This document shows, piece by piece, positions 29,357-37,775 of a stretch of DNA of 64,000 bases. The stretch is from Geopsychrobacter electrodiphilus DSM 16401. GTDB lineage: Bacteria; Desulfobacterota; Desulfuromonadia; Desulfuromonadales; Geopsychrobacteraceae. The notes beneath the pieces are model-generated. The model saw only the letters and a program-made list of their open reading frames with translations. It ran no database searches and was not told the origin of the DNA. How positions within the stretch are numbered: position 1 is the first letter of the stretch; each line of letters begins with the position of its first letter. The translations under genes and the position numbers were made by a program. The stretch spans positions 2,888,501 through 2,952,500 of the forward strand of contig NZ_ARWE01000001.1 of NCBI RefSeq assembly GCF_000384395.1, written 5' to 3'.

Positions 29357-31300
29357 GTGAAGACCCGTCAAGATAACCCAAAGGGGCTCGATGCCCAAAA
29401 AGAGGCGCTGGAGCGTGCTCCGGCCGTGCAGCCCCATAGCAAGTCTTTTTCCGTGCTCGCCATAGCAGTACTCGGTGTGGTCTACGGCGATATAGGCACC
29501 AGCCCGATTTATGCACTGCGCGAGACCTTCGGCGGCAAGAATCCCATTCCCGTGTCACCCGAAAATGTCCTCGGGGTCCTGTCCCTGATTTTCTGGACCC
29601 TGATCCTGGTCATCTCACTCAAGTACATGATGTTCGTCCTGCGAGCTGACAATCGGGGTGAAGGCGGCACCTTCGCCTTGATGGCCCTGCTGCATCCAGA
29701 ACGCAACCAGGATAAACGGCGGCGACGCGCCTTGATCTTACTCGGCATCCTTGGTGCCTCCATGCTTTATGGCGGGGCCATGATCACCCCGGCCATATCA
29801 GTATTGAGCGCGGTGGAGGGCTTGAGCGTGGCCGCCCCGACATTGCAGAGCTACGTGATTCCGATTACGGCCGGCATACTGTTCGCCCTTTTCGCGGTGC
29901 AAAGACATGGCACGGCAAAGGTGGGCGCCATATTCGGGCCCCTGACCGTGGTCTGGTTCGCGGTGCTGGCGGTGCTTGGCATCCACGGTATTATGCAGGC
30001 CCCCCAAGTGCTGCTGGCCGCCGATCCGCGGTATGCTGTGCACTATTTTGTGAACAACGGGATGAGTGGGTATTTGGCCCTTTATGCGATATTCCTGGTT
30101 TCCACCGGTGGCGAGGCGCTCTATGCAGACCTGGGCCATTTCGGTCGTGTCCCCATCCAAAAAGTGTGGTTCACCTTCGTTCTCCCGTCTCTGTTGCTCA
30201 ATTACTTCGGCCAGGGAGCCCTTTTGATCGTGGATCCGACCGGAAGCACGCACCCCTTCTTTCACCTGGCACCTAGCTGGGGGCTGTACCCATTGATCTT
30301 CCTTGCCACGGCAGCAACCTGTATCGCCTCCCAGGCGGTGATAACCGGGACCTTTTCCATGACGCGCCAGGCGGTGCACCTTGGGCTGTTGCCTGAACTG
30401 ACGGTTGAACAAACATCGCCCCATGCTCGCGGCCAGATTTACATGCCGACCGTGAACTGGTTCATGATGGTTGCGGCTATCGGGCTGGTGGTTACCTTTC
30501 AGTCTTCAGGCAACCTGGCCGCGGCTTATGGCGTTGCGGTCAATTCGACCATGGCCATCACGACGGTGTTAGCGTTCAACGTGGCGCGCGAACGCGGTCG
30601 ATGGTCTCTTCCCGCCGCTCTGGCCTTCCTGATCGGGTTCTTATTCATTGACTTCGGATATCTTGGCGCCAACCTGGTCACCATTCCAGATGGTGGCTGG
30701 TTGCCCCTGTTGATTGGAACAATATTGTTTGTAGTGATGACCACCTGGCGGCGCGGCGCCAATCTTTTAGCAGGACAAGTTGCCACGTCAGCTTCCAGCG
30801 TGCAAACATTCATCGGGCAGGTTAACGGCGAAAAAATCCCCCGAGTGCCAGGCTGCGCGGTCTTTTTTACCCGCCATCCGGAACAGACCCCCCAGGCTCT
30901 GCAACATTTGGCGCGCACCACCGGTGTGGTACACGAAAAGGTCATTCTGACTACGGTCGTCATTGAACCGGTACCCATCGTCGGGTCTACAGAACGCATC
31001 GAATTGACCGAGTTGGATTCCGGATTTTATAGCCTGGTGTTGCGTTACGGATTCATGCAGGGGCCCAATGTCCCTTCTGACCTGTCCAGTTGCGCAGAAT
31101 GGGGCCTCGACCTGGAAATGGATCAGATCCGCTACATTGTCGGCCATACCGACCTGTTGGCCGGCCGCAAACTACACGGCATGGCCGCCTGGCGCGACAA
31201 ACTCTTCGTTCGCATGGCAATCAACACCCAGGACACGACTTCGTCCTACCAGATCCCTGTGGCACAAACCATGAAGGTCGGTCTGCAAATCGGGATATGA
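29357..31300 (+). CDS. kup: Kup-type potassium uptake protein
   Basis: A 647-residue inner-membrane K+/H+ symporter. The opening VLGVVYGDIGTSPIYALRE (residues 36-54) is the family hallmark; about twelve membrane segments follow, then a cytoplasmic C-terminal domain from about residue 450. The acidic and glycine residues of the first transmembrane region (GDIGTSP) are intact. The GTG at 29357 follows AAGGAGTACC. The leader upstream may hold a c-di-AMP riboswitch, which would lower expression when c-di-AMP is high. It seems to be a single-gene unit. Confidence 0.94.
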   Translation: MKTRQDNPKGLDAQKEALERAPAVQPHSKSFSVLAIAVLGVVYGDIGTSPIYALRETFGGKNPIPVSPENVLGVLSLIFWTLILVISLKYMMFVLRADNRGEGGTFALMALLHPERNQDKRRRRALILLGILGASMLYGGAMITPAISVLSAVEGLSVAAPTLQSYVIPITAGILFALFAVQRHGTAKVGAIFGPLTVVWFAVLAVLGIHGIMQAPQVLLAADPRYAVHYFVNNGMSGYLALYAIFLVSTGGEALYADLGHFGRVPIQKVWFTFVLPSLLLNYFGQGALLIVDPTGSTHPFFHLAPSWGLYPLIFLATAATCIASQAVITGTFSMTRQAVHLGLLPELTVEQTSPHARGQIYMPTVNWFMMVAAIGLVVTFQSSGNLAAAYGVAVNSTMAITTVLAFNVARERGRWSLPAALAFLIGFLFIDFGYLGANLVTIPDGGWLPLLIGTILFVVMTTWRRGANLLAGQVATSASSVQTFIGQVNGEKIPRVPGCAVFFTRHPEQTPQALQHLARTTGVVHEKVILTTVVIEPVPIVGSTERIELTELDSGFYSLVLRYGFMQGPNVPSDLSSCAEWGLDLEMDQIRYIVGHTDLLAGRKLHGMAAWRDKLFVRMAINTQDTTSSYQIPVAQTMKVGLQIGI

Positions 31301-31759
31301 GAAACCGGCCCGTGAGCACCCGGACCATGCTTTAAACAGAAGGTAGCGGCCGGAGACATCCATGCCACACCTTGATCAGGGAAGCTGCCGCAGGCAGGCA
31401 CTGGACTACCTCCCCGCACTGCGACCAATGCCGAACGGGATGACCGGGGCGGATAGTTTGGATTTCGTCTTATATCTCACCATCAGCCAGACACCGAAAC
31501 GGCCAACCTCAAAAGAGAGATTGGCCGTTCTTATTGACCAGAGTCTCTAATAAACTACGAGTCGGCTTTATTGCAAGAGCTGCCGATATTCAGCAAGATG
31601 AAATATCGGTTGCGCTCCTCTCTTTGACTTAAGGGACTTGCCGAGTTACATTGACCTGTTCTTAAAAAGGCTGGTATCCAGGGAGTGAAGGATGGCCGCC
31701 AGCCCCCTGTGTCAGCATGGTTGTCACCTCAAACTGAAATAACAGAGGAGACAGCAAAC
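31301..31759 (+). other. non-coding gap between kup and the first hybrid kinase
   Basis: No gene. It contains repeat element A (31477-31545), which probably ends the kup transcript, and a promoter-like TTGACC / TATCCA pair (18-base spacer) near 31650-31680 in front of the kinase gene. Confidence 0.5.
31477..31545 (+). repeat. leader-hairpin repeat, copy A
   Basis: TCACCATCAGCCAGACACCG followed by a hairpin with arms AACGGCCAA / TTGGCCGTT and CTTATTGACCAGAG. The same pattern recurs six more times (B to G). It lies 177 bases after kup and probably serves as its terminator. Confidence 0.75.
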
Positions 31760-31822
31760 ATGTATCCAAAAGTCTTCCTGACCTTGATTGGTTCAAAAAC
31801 CACATCCTCACAAGAAGCATAA
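31760..31822 (+). CDS. possible 20-residue leader frame before the kinase
   Basis: ATG with an excellent ribosome-binding site (GAGGAG, 9 bases upstream) opens a 20-codon frame (MYPKVFLTLIGSKTTSSQEA) that stops 49 bases before the kinase ATG. It could be a leader peptide, a decayed start of the kinase gene in another frame, or chance. Nothing identifies its function. Confidence 0.3.
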   Translation: MYPKVFLTLIGSKTTSSQEA

Positions 31823-31871
31823 ACCCACCAAGCATTTGTTTGACGGACGAATCTCCCTGGGAGAGCTAAGA

Positions 31872-34800
31872 ATGAAGGACGAGAAACCTAACTTTTCAGG
31901 GACCGAAAGAGCTTTACTGGAAAGCCAGCGGCGGTATGAGCGCATGGCGAATACCATACCGGTAATGCTCTATGATTCCATTATTACCTCAGATAACATC
32001 AGCCGTTTTATCTATGTGGCGCCAGGTCCCTGCCGTGAAATTCTTGAACTCGACCCTGACGCCCTCCTGAAGGACATGAGCCTGGTCTGGAATATTATTC
32101 ATCCTGATGATTTGACCCGTTTTTATCAGGAGGATGTCGTTGCGAACAAGGAAGGAAAAGAGTTTTTATCCGAGGTCCGGATTATCACGCCCTCCGGTCA
32201 CCTGAAGTGGCTTCTGGTTAACTCCAAACCCAATCCTTCTAAGCCAGGAGAACCCGTCGTCTGGAGTGGTTATCTCCAGGACATCACCAAGCGCAAGCAG
32301 GCGCAAAAGGAACGGGAACAATTCTATAAGTTCTTTCAGACGTCGGCCGACCTGATGTGCATTGCCAATCCTCATGGCAGGTTCATAAAAACAAATCCTG
32401 CCTTCACCGAGACACTTGGCTATACGGAATCAGAACTCATCTCGAACGAAATTATTGATTTTGTGCATCCAGACGATAAGCAGGCAACCTTGGATGAAAT
32501 TGAAAAGCAACAACTGAGAGGCTGTACCACTAATTTTGAAAACCGCTACATCTGTAAAGATGGCCATGTAAAATGGTTGTCCTGGCGTGTTACCTATAGT
32601 CGAGAAGAGGGCGTTTCTTATGCAACAGCACGCGATATAACAGATAAGAAACAAGCAGAAGAGACCCTGCGAGAATCACGGAGCCTGCTTCACACTATCC
32701 TGGAAAATATTCCGATCCGCGTGTTTTGGAAGGATCTCGATCTACACTATCTTGGTTGCGACACTTCTTTTGCGCAATCTGCAGGCCATTCACAACCCGA
32801 AGATTTGCTGGGCAAGGATGATTTCCAGATGTGCTGGCGCGAACAGGCTGAATTTTATCGTGCCGATGACAAGCTGATTTTGGCTTCCAGGAAGCCAAAG
32901 CTCAACATCGAAAAGCAACAAACCACCCCGGACGGCCAGACGATTTGGGTACGCACTTCCAAGGCTCCGCTGTTTAATGCCGAGAAAGAGGTCATCGGTC
33001 TGCTGGGCATCGACGAGGACATCACCGAACGCAAGTTAATGGAAGAAAATCTTCAAAAACAGGCACTCCAGCTTGAAGAGGAACTCGTTAAGCGTCAGGT
33101 AGCCCAAAAAACCTTACAGGACCAGGCGGCTATACTTAAAGAGGAGATTGAAGAACACAGAAGGACGGAGGAGGCTCTCCAGAGAAGTGAAAATTCGGTT
33201 AAGAATAAGCTCAGAGCCATTCTTGAACCGGAAGGTGATATCGGCGCACTTGCACTATCTGACATCATAGATTTCGAAATACTGAGATCCATGCTGGAAG
33301 CTTTTTACAAAATAACCGGCATGTTAGGTGCTGTACTCGATCTTTCAGGCAACGTTCTGGTTGCTGTCGGATGGCAAGATATCTGCACCAAGTTTCACAG
33401 GTGTCATCCCGACACGCTCAAAAATTGCATCGAAAGTGACACAACTCTTACCAATGATGTGCCCATAGGGACATTCAAGCACTATCGCTGCAAGAACAAC
33501 ATGTGGGACATGGTCACCCCTCTCGTGGTAGGCGGAAGGCATGTCGGTAATGTTTTTATCGGGCAGTTCTTCTATGAAGATGAAATACTTGATGTGGAGG
33601 TGTTTCGGGAGCAGGCCCGGAGGTACGGTTTTGATGAGAAAGAATACCTCGAAGCACTTGATCGGGTGCCACGCTTCAGTCGAGAGGCAGCGGATGCGGG
33701 GATGGCGTTCTACGCTAAACTTACCAATATAATTTCAACTATGAGTTATAGCGCGATCAAGATGTCCAGAATGCTTAGCGAGCAAATCCACCTCGAAGGA
33801 CAGCTTCATCAGGTCCAGAAAATGGAATCAATTGGCCAGCTGGCTGGGGGCGTGGCGCACGATTTCAACAACATGCTCGGAGTCATCCTCGGCCACGCAG
33901 AAATGGCTCTTATGAAAGCGGGCCCTTCCAGCCCATTCAGCCATGATTTGCAGCAAATCAGCAAGGCGGCTCAATCTTCCGCCGACCTTACCCGGCAACT
34001 GCTTACTTTTGCCCGCAAACAGGTCATCGACCCCAAAATACTCGATTTGAATGAAGCTGTGGCGGGAACGCTCAAAATGCTGCGGCGCCTCATCGGTGAA
34101 AACATCCGGCTATCCTGGAACCCAGAAGCCAATCTCTGGCCGGTCAGAGTTGATCCGGCACAGCTGGATCAGATTCTGGCGAACCTGTGTGTCAATGCCC
34201 GTGACGCGATCGCCGGTATCGGCAAAATATCGATAAAGATGGAAAACCGCACTATGGACGAGAACGCCGCTAACGCACTTCCCTACGACGTTGTGCCTGG
34301 TGATTATGTCCTGCTGTCAGTGAGTGACGATGGCTGCGGCATGGATAAGAAGGTTCAGGCCCATATCTTCGAGCCATTCTTCACGACCAAAGAGGTCGGT
34401 GGTGGAACCGGACTTGGACTGGCCACCGTTTATGGCGCTGTCAAGCAGAATCACGGTTTTATCACTTTTTACAGCGAAGCGGAGCTGGGCACAGTATTCA
34501 ATATCTATCTTCCCCGCGCGAGTAAGACTGTTGACGCGAAACAGAAAACCGCAGAAATGCCATTTCTTCGCGGCACCGAAACAATCCTCCTCGTTGAAGA
34601 TGACGAAATGCTTCTGTGCCTGGAAACGACCATGCTCGAAGAGGGCGGCTACAGGGTACTGGCTGCCGCTACAACCGAGCTTGCCGAATCTTTCGCAAGA
34701 GAACACCCCGGCCCGATTGATCTGTTGATTTCCGATATGATCATGCCGGTCATGAACGGCAGGGAATTATCTGCCATGCTGCAACCACTTCGGCCCGAGA

Positions 34801-34958
34801 TGAAGGTCCTGTTCCTCTCCGGCTACACCGCCGATATCATCTCCAACCAGGGGGTGATCGAAGATGAAATACACTTTTTGCAGAAACCTTTCTCACTTGA
34901 AGTGTTGACGTCTAAAGTGCGGGAGGTCCTGGACGAAAGCAGAGCTATCATTTCTTAA
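31872..34958 (+). CDS. hybrid histidine kinase: PAS-PAS-PAS-PocR-HisKA-HATPase-REC
   Basis: A 1028-residue soluble sensor kinase. Three PAS/PAC units (about residues 20-140, 150-260, 265-385), a coiled coil to about 440, a PocR ligand-binding domain (about 445-635; FEILRSMLEAFYKITGMLGA, with Cys-rich CTKFHRCH), the kinase core with phospho-His H663 in GGVAHDFNNMLG, an ATPase domain (DDGCGM, GGGTGLGLATVYGA) and a receiver with phospho-Asp D955 in LLISDMIMP. No membrane segment. The ATG at 31872 has GGGAGAG upstream; an upstream TTG at 31788 is weaker. PocR domains are thought to sense small hydrocarbon derivatives. Output is unknown as no DNA-binding regulator is adjacent. Confidence 0.9.
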   Translation: MKDEKPNFSGTERALLESQRRYERMANTIPVMLYDSIITSDNISRFIYVAPGPCREILELDPDALLKDMSLVWNIIHPDDLTRFYQEDVVANKEGKEFLSEVRIITPSGHLKWLLVNSKPNPSKPGEPVVWSGYLQDITKRKQAQKEREQFYKFFQTSADLMCIANPHGRFIKTNPAFTETLGYTESELISNEIIDFVHPDDKQATLDEIEKQQLRGCTTNFENRYICKDGHVKWLSWRVTYSREEGVSYATARDITDKKQAEETLRESRSLLHTILENIPIRVFWKDLDLHYLGCDTSFAQSAGHSQPEDLLGKDDFQMCWREQAEFYRADDKLILASRKPKLNIEKQQTTPDGQTIWVRTSKAPLFNAEKEVIGLLGIDEDITERKLMEENLQKQALQLEEELVKRQVAQKTLQDQAAILKEEIEEHRRTEEALQRSENSVKNKLRAILEPEGDIGALALSDIIDFEILRSMLEAFYKITGMLGAVLDLSGNVLVAVGWQDICTKFHRCHPDTLKNCIESDTTLTNDVPIGTFKHYRCKNNMWDMVTPLVVGGRHVGNVFIGQFFYEDEILDVEVFREQARRYGFDEKEYLEALDRVPRFSREAADAGMAFYAKLTNIISTMSYSAIKMSRMLSEQIHLEGQLHQVQKMESIGQLAGGVAHDFNNMLGVILGHAEMALMKAGPSSPFSHDLQQISKAAQSSADLTRQLLTFARKQVIDPKILDLNEAVAGTLKMLRRLIGENIRLSWNPEANLWPVRVDPAQLDQILANLCVNARDAIAGIGKISIKMENRTMDENAANALPYDVVPGDYVLLSVSDDGCGMDKKVQAHIFEPFFTTKEVGGGTGLGLATVYGAVKQNHGFITFYSEAELGTVFNIYLPRASKTVDAKQKTAEMPFLRGTETILLVEDDEMLLCLETTMLEEGGYRVLAAATTELAESFAREHPGPIDLLISDMIMPVMNGRELSAMLQPLRPEMKVLFLSGYTADIISNQGVIEDEIHFLQKPFSLEVLTSKVREVLDESRAIIS

Positions 34959-34960
34959 AA

Positions 34961-35019
34961 CGCACCATCAAGCTGACACACAAAACCCCCGATCAACAGA
35001 TCGCGGGTTTTCTGATTTT
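34961..35019 (+). repeat. leader-hairpin repeat, copy B
   Basis: CACCATCAAGCTGACACAC, then arms AAAACCCCCGATC / GATCGCGGGTTTT with loop AACA. It begins 3 bases after the kinase stop and has a T-rich 3' side, so it should terminate that transcript. Confidence 0.75.
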
Positions 35020-35245
35020 TCAGGGGTTACAAGCAAGGCTCAACTGCTTCGATCGAATTCACACTCTTCATTCCATGTCGAAATATCTAGCAAGGCACTC
35101 ATCTCTTTGACATCACCTGATGACTGCGTTAGCCTGTCAAGCGTCTGATTTATATAGGTATCTGAAAATACAGGGGGGGCTTGTTTTGTCTTTCGCGGTC
35201 TAATAAATAGGGAAGCTCACAGCAACACTGCACAGGAGATGAATC

Positions 35246-35914
35246 ATGAAGATAGCCGTCATCATTGGCAGCCCGCGCGGCATGAAGGGCAACACCGGTC
35301 GCCTGCTGGAAGAAGTTCTGGCAGGGCTGAGCAAAGACGCAAAGCCCGAGTTGATCGACCTCTCGAGACAGAGAATACTCCCCTGCAACGGTTGTGACCA
35401 TTGTCACAGAACTGGAACCTGTCACCTCAAAGACGACTACGAAACCATCAAGCAAAGTCTGCTAACCTGTGACGGTTTCATCCTGGCGAGCCCCAACTAC
35501 ATCTTTAGCGTCACAGCCCAACTCAAGGCGCTGTTTGACCGCAGCGGCAACATCATTCACTGTCTCATGCTTGAAGACAAGTATGGCGCAGTCGTGGAGA
35601 CCTCCGGAGGGGGAGAAGACGATGAAGTCATTGGTTACATGGCCCGCTTCATCAATTCGACCGGTGCTCAGTCCGTTGGCGGCATTGGCTCACCCACGAT
35701 AGGCGACCGAACCTTCCCGGACGAGGAGGTCCTGTTTGATAAAGCGCGCGCTCTGGGCAGTGAACTCTGTCGCTGCATCAAGGACGCGGAATACTTCCCC
35801 GATCAGGCCGAATATCTTCTGGCCTTCAAGTCCCGCATGAAAAGACTTGTTGAATATCAAAAAGAAAACTGGACTGCTGAACAAAGTTACTGGCAGGAAC
35901 GTCTCGCACAGTGA
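35246..35914 (+). CDS. flavodoxin-fold NAD(P)H-dependent FMN reductase family protein
   Basis: A 222-residue protein of the NADPH-dependent FMN reductase/iron-sulfur flavoprotein family: IIGSPRGMKGNTGRLLEEVL binds the flavin phosphate, CNGCDHCHRTGTC near residues 50-62 has the clustered Cys of iron-sulfur flavoproteins, and the ASPNYIFSVTAQLKALFDR segment follows. The Cys group could bind a 4Fe-4S cluster. ATG at 35246 after CAGGAGATGAATC. It is likely a redox carrier; partner unknown. Confidence 0.85.
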   Translation: MKIAVIIGSPRGMKGNTGRLLEEVLAGLSKDAKPELIDLSRQRILPCNGCDHCHRTGTCHLKDDYETIKQSLLTCDGFILASPNYIFSVTAQLKALFDRSGNIIHCLMLEDKYGAVVETSGGGEDDEVIGYMARFINSTGAQSVGGIGSPTIGDRTFPDEEVLFDKARALGSELCRCIKDAEYFPDQAEYLLAFKSRMKRLVEYQKENWTAEQSYWQERLAQ

Positions 35915-35999
35915 GCACAGATAGTCACCGGTGAAGTGACCACTATCTCTTCCGCTAGCATTTTTTTTGTTTATCATCCATTTAACAGACGCCAAGGGG

Positions 36000-36031
36000 T
36001 TGACACAGGGCTTTCTTCGGGAAGATAGTAT
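36000..36031 (+). promoter_or_regulatory. promoter-like pair before the small-RNA candidate
   Basis: TTGACA (36000-36005) and GATAGT (36024-36029) with an 18-base spacer; TAGTAT at 36026-36031 is an alternative -10. Start would be near 36035. Confidence 0.45.
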
Positions 36032-36035
36032 TGAT

Positions 36036-36112
36036 TAAGAGGCAGGTTTGAACAAACCTGTTCCTTATAGGCCCGGTGACCCCCCCCCTCCGTCACCGGG
36101 CCTATTTTTTTC
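36036..36112 (+). ncRNA. candidate small RNA with two hairpins
   Basis: Between the promoter-like pair and a strong terminator lie about 77 bases without an ORF. Hairpin 1 is CAGGTTTG-AA-CAAACCTG (36043-36060). Hairpin 2 is a perfect 14-base stem, ATAGGCCCGGTGAC / GTCACCGGGCCTAT (36067-36105), followed by seven T. The layout of promoter, two stems and T-run is that of an independent small RNA. Alternatively the second hairpin just ends the flavoprotein transcript 150 bases upstream. Confidence 0.45.
36067..36112 (+). terminator. intrinsic terminator
   Basis: 14-base perfect stem with an 11-base C-rich loop and a T-run. It ends either the candidate RNA or the flavoprotein gene. Confidence 0.9.
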
Positions 36113-36119
36113 TGATTTA

Positions 36120-36182
36120 TCACCATCAATACGACATGAGAATGGCTGCCTCCAAAATGGGGTGGCCATTCTCATTGATCCG
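36120..36182 (+). repeat. leader-hairpin repeat, copy C
   Basis: TATCACCATCAATACGACAT, then arms GAGAATGG / CCATTCTC (36138-36173) and the tail ATTGATCCGCAG. It follows directly on a terminator, so this copy is not needed for that purpose. Confidence 0.7.
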
Positions 36183-36193
36183 CAGTGCCGAGA

Positions 36194-36223
36194 CGAAAGC
36201 ATACGTGTCGTTGTATGCTTTCG
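36194..36223 (+). promoter_or_regulatory. hairpin in leader of the YdhR-like gene
   Basis: Perfect 11-base arms CGAAAGCATAC and GTATGCTTTCG with an 8-base loop, 36 bases before the next start codon. No T-run, so an operator or RNA structure is more likely than a terminator. Confidence 0.45.
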
Positions 36224-36259
36224 CTCTAAAGGTTATTAAATCTTAACTGGAGGAACATT

Positions 36260-36571
36260 ATGATAACAGCCATAGCTACCTTCCAATTGCCAAAGCCAAT
36301 CACCCTCGACGAAGCGCGTAAGACATTTCTGAGCACAGCGCCGAAATATCAAGGAGTGACTGGCCTTATCCGGAAATACTATATGCTGTCCCAGGATGGC
36401 AGCACCGTTGGTGGGGTATATCTCTGGAACAGCAGAGAAGAAGCTGACGCAATGTATACGGAGAGTTGGAGATCTTTCGTGCGAGAAAAGTACGGTACAG
36501 ATCCATCAGTCACCTATATGGATAGCCCAGTTGTTGTTGACAATCTTTCGCATGAGATCATCGAGTCATAG
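36260..36571 (+). CDS. YdhR-like dimeric alpha/beta-barrel protein
   Basis: A 103-residue protein of the YdhR/antibiotic-biosynthesis-monooxygenase fold: an N-terminal strand (ITAIATFQLP), then GLIRKYYMLSQDG and GGVYLWNSREEADAMY, the usual order in YdhR-type putative monooxygenases. ATG follows CTGGAGGAACATT. A monooxygenase role is not shown by any cofactor motif, as these enzymes need none. A regulatory hairpin and repeat C precede it, repeat D follows. Confidence 0.78.
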   Translation: MITAIATFQLPKPITLDEARKTFLSTAPKYQGVTGLIRKYYMLSQDGSTVGGVYLWNSREEADAMYTESWRSFVREKYGTDPSVTYMDSPVVVDNLSHEIIES

Positions 36572-36587
36572 GGAATATTTTCATAAA

Positions 36588-36655
36588 TCACCATCAGGAA
36601 GACACACAACCGGCCAACACGAAATATCGGGTTGGCCGGTCTTATTGATCAGAGA
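36588..36655 (+). repeat. leader-hairpin repeat, copy D
   Basis: TCACCATCAGGAAGACACAC, arms ACCGGCCAAC / GTTGGCCGGT, then CTTATTGATCAGAG. Almost the same arms and tail as copy A. It lies 17 bases after the YdhR-like stop. Confidence 0.75.
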
Positions 36656-36767
36656 ATTCGATGATATTGGATCCACACAGGTTTTTAGCCTGCAAAACAA
36701 TGTGACCCATAATCCAGGCCGTTTGCCTCACGGTCAGAACACACCATCTCTCTGCAAGAGGAGATCC

Positions 36768-37547
36768 TTATACAAAGAGAGTCGGCGCTTTGGGAACACT
36801 GCAATTTTTAACCAACAGTGCGCGTTTCTCTCCAATTTTTTGATGCTTCAGCGCGCGCGCATCAAAAGCACATGCCTTGACACAAGCGCAGCACATGACA
36901 CAGCCGGCAGCATCCGTTAAGACGGAATCTGTCACACCGACCACGCCGGTCGGACAGACCTCAGCGCATTTCCCGCAAAGTGTGCATTTTTGGACCTCTG
37001 TTTCAGGCGCGATCCCACCCAGTTTCACCCGATCCTTGTAGGGCAGATTCCCCGCAATCGGTGGAGTGTCCAATTTGCCCTGCGCAATTTTTTCCGCAAT
37101 TTTCCGCCCAAACTCAAACGCGAGCTTCTGGTCCTCTGTATCGGGTCGGTCTTTGGCAATAGGGCTGGCAGGAGTCGAGTACGAATGTTCCCCGATAAAG
37201 GCACCTGCGGCGATAACCTGAAAGCCTTTCACAGTGCTGACATCGCGCAGTTCGATCAGTGCATCTTCGAACTCCCGGTTGCCGTAAAGTGCGACAAGAA
37301 TTGCAGGTACCCCCGTTGAAGTGATCTCTGCCATGCGCGTCAAACATAGTTCGGGGACACGCCCGGCATAAACCGGAACGCCGATAAGAGCAACGCCCCT
37401 GGTGATGACCGCTTCGCAGTTCGCACCCGGCAGGGTCAGGTCATAGTGAATGACCTCTTTGGCACCCAGCCCCCGAGCGATGCTTTCGGATATCTTTCGT
37501 GTGGTTCCCGTTGGGGAAAAATAGATGAGGTAGGCTTGCTCAATCAT
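36768..37547 (-). CDS. flavodoxin/ferredoxin fusion (EFR1 family)
   Basis: A 259-residue protein: a flavodoxin-like N-terminal domain with the phosphate loop FSPTGTTRKI (residues 10-19), then two 4Fe-4S ferredoxin motifs, CTLCGKCAEVCP and CVMCCACVKACA, near residues 185-235. Such EFR1 proteins pass electrons within the cytoplasm, possibly between ferredoxin and flavin acceptors. ATG at 37547 after AAGGAGCGCGA. It lies next to flavoproteins and kinases but shares no transcript with the plus-strand genes. Confidence 0.88.
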   Translation of the reverse strand: MIEQAYLIYFSPTGTTRKISESIARGLGAKEVIHYDLTLPGANCEAVITRGVALIGVPVYAGRVPELCLTRMAEITSTGVPAILVALYGNREFEDALIELRDVSTVKGFQVIAAGAFIGEHSYSTPASPIAKDRPDTEDQKLAFEFGRKIAEKIAQGKLDTPPIAGNLPYKDRVKLGGIAPETEVQKCTLCGKCAEVCPTGVVGVTDSVLTDAAGCVMCCACVKACAFDARALKHQKIGEKRALLVKNCSVPKAPTLFV

Positions 37548-37574
37548 TCGCGCTCCTTTTTTTATCTGCTCTGA

Positions 37575-37775
37575 TTAATTTGTTCCACTGTTTCTGATCT
37601 CTCGAGCGACTTGCGGGGAAAGGAGATGTTTCCCAAAGTGCTGGTAAGAATATTCTTGAAATCGTGTGCGATACCTCATACAGGCTGGATCGTATCGAGA
37701 TTCTCCGTCAAAAATAAAATCCTGCGTTTTGATGGTGTTATCTGAGACCTCAATGACCTCCCACTTATGAACCAA
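37575..37775 (-). CDS. small hypothetical protein overlapping the hybrid kinase end
   Basis: A 66-residue frame beginning at a TTG (37775) with AGAGGTG upstream, inside the last codons of the kinase gene, 11 bases overlapping. The sequence is rich in polar and aromatic residues (FQEYSYQHFGKHLL) and has one Cys; no known domain. The overlap and ribosome-binding site favour a real gene, but the start is unusual. Confidence 0.4.
   Translation of the reverse strand: MVHKWEVIEVSDNTIKTQDFIFDGESRYDPACMRYRTRFQEYSYQHFGKHLLSPQVAREIRNSGTN

Noticed and set aside
36396-36920. Plus-strand open frame of 174 codons
   Set aside because: It overlaps two better genes, the YdhR-like gene and the EFR1-family gene, in other frames, and runs through repeat copy D.
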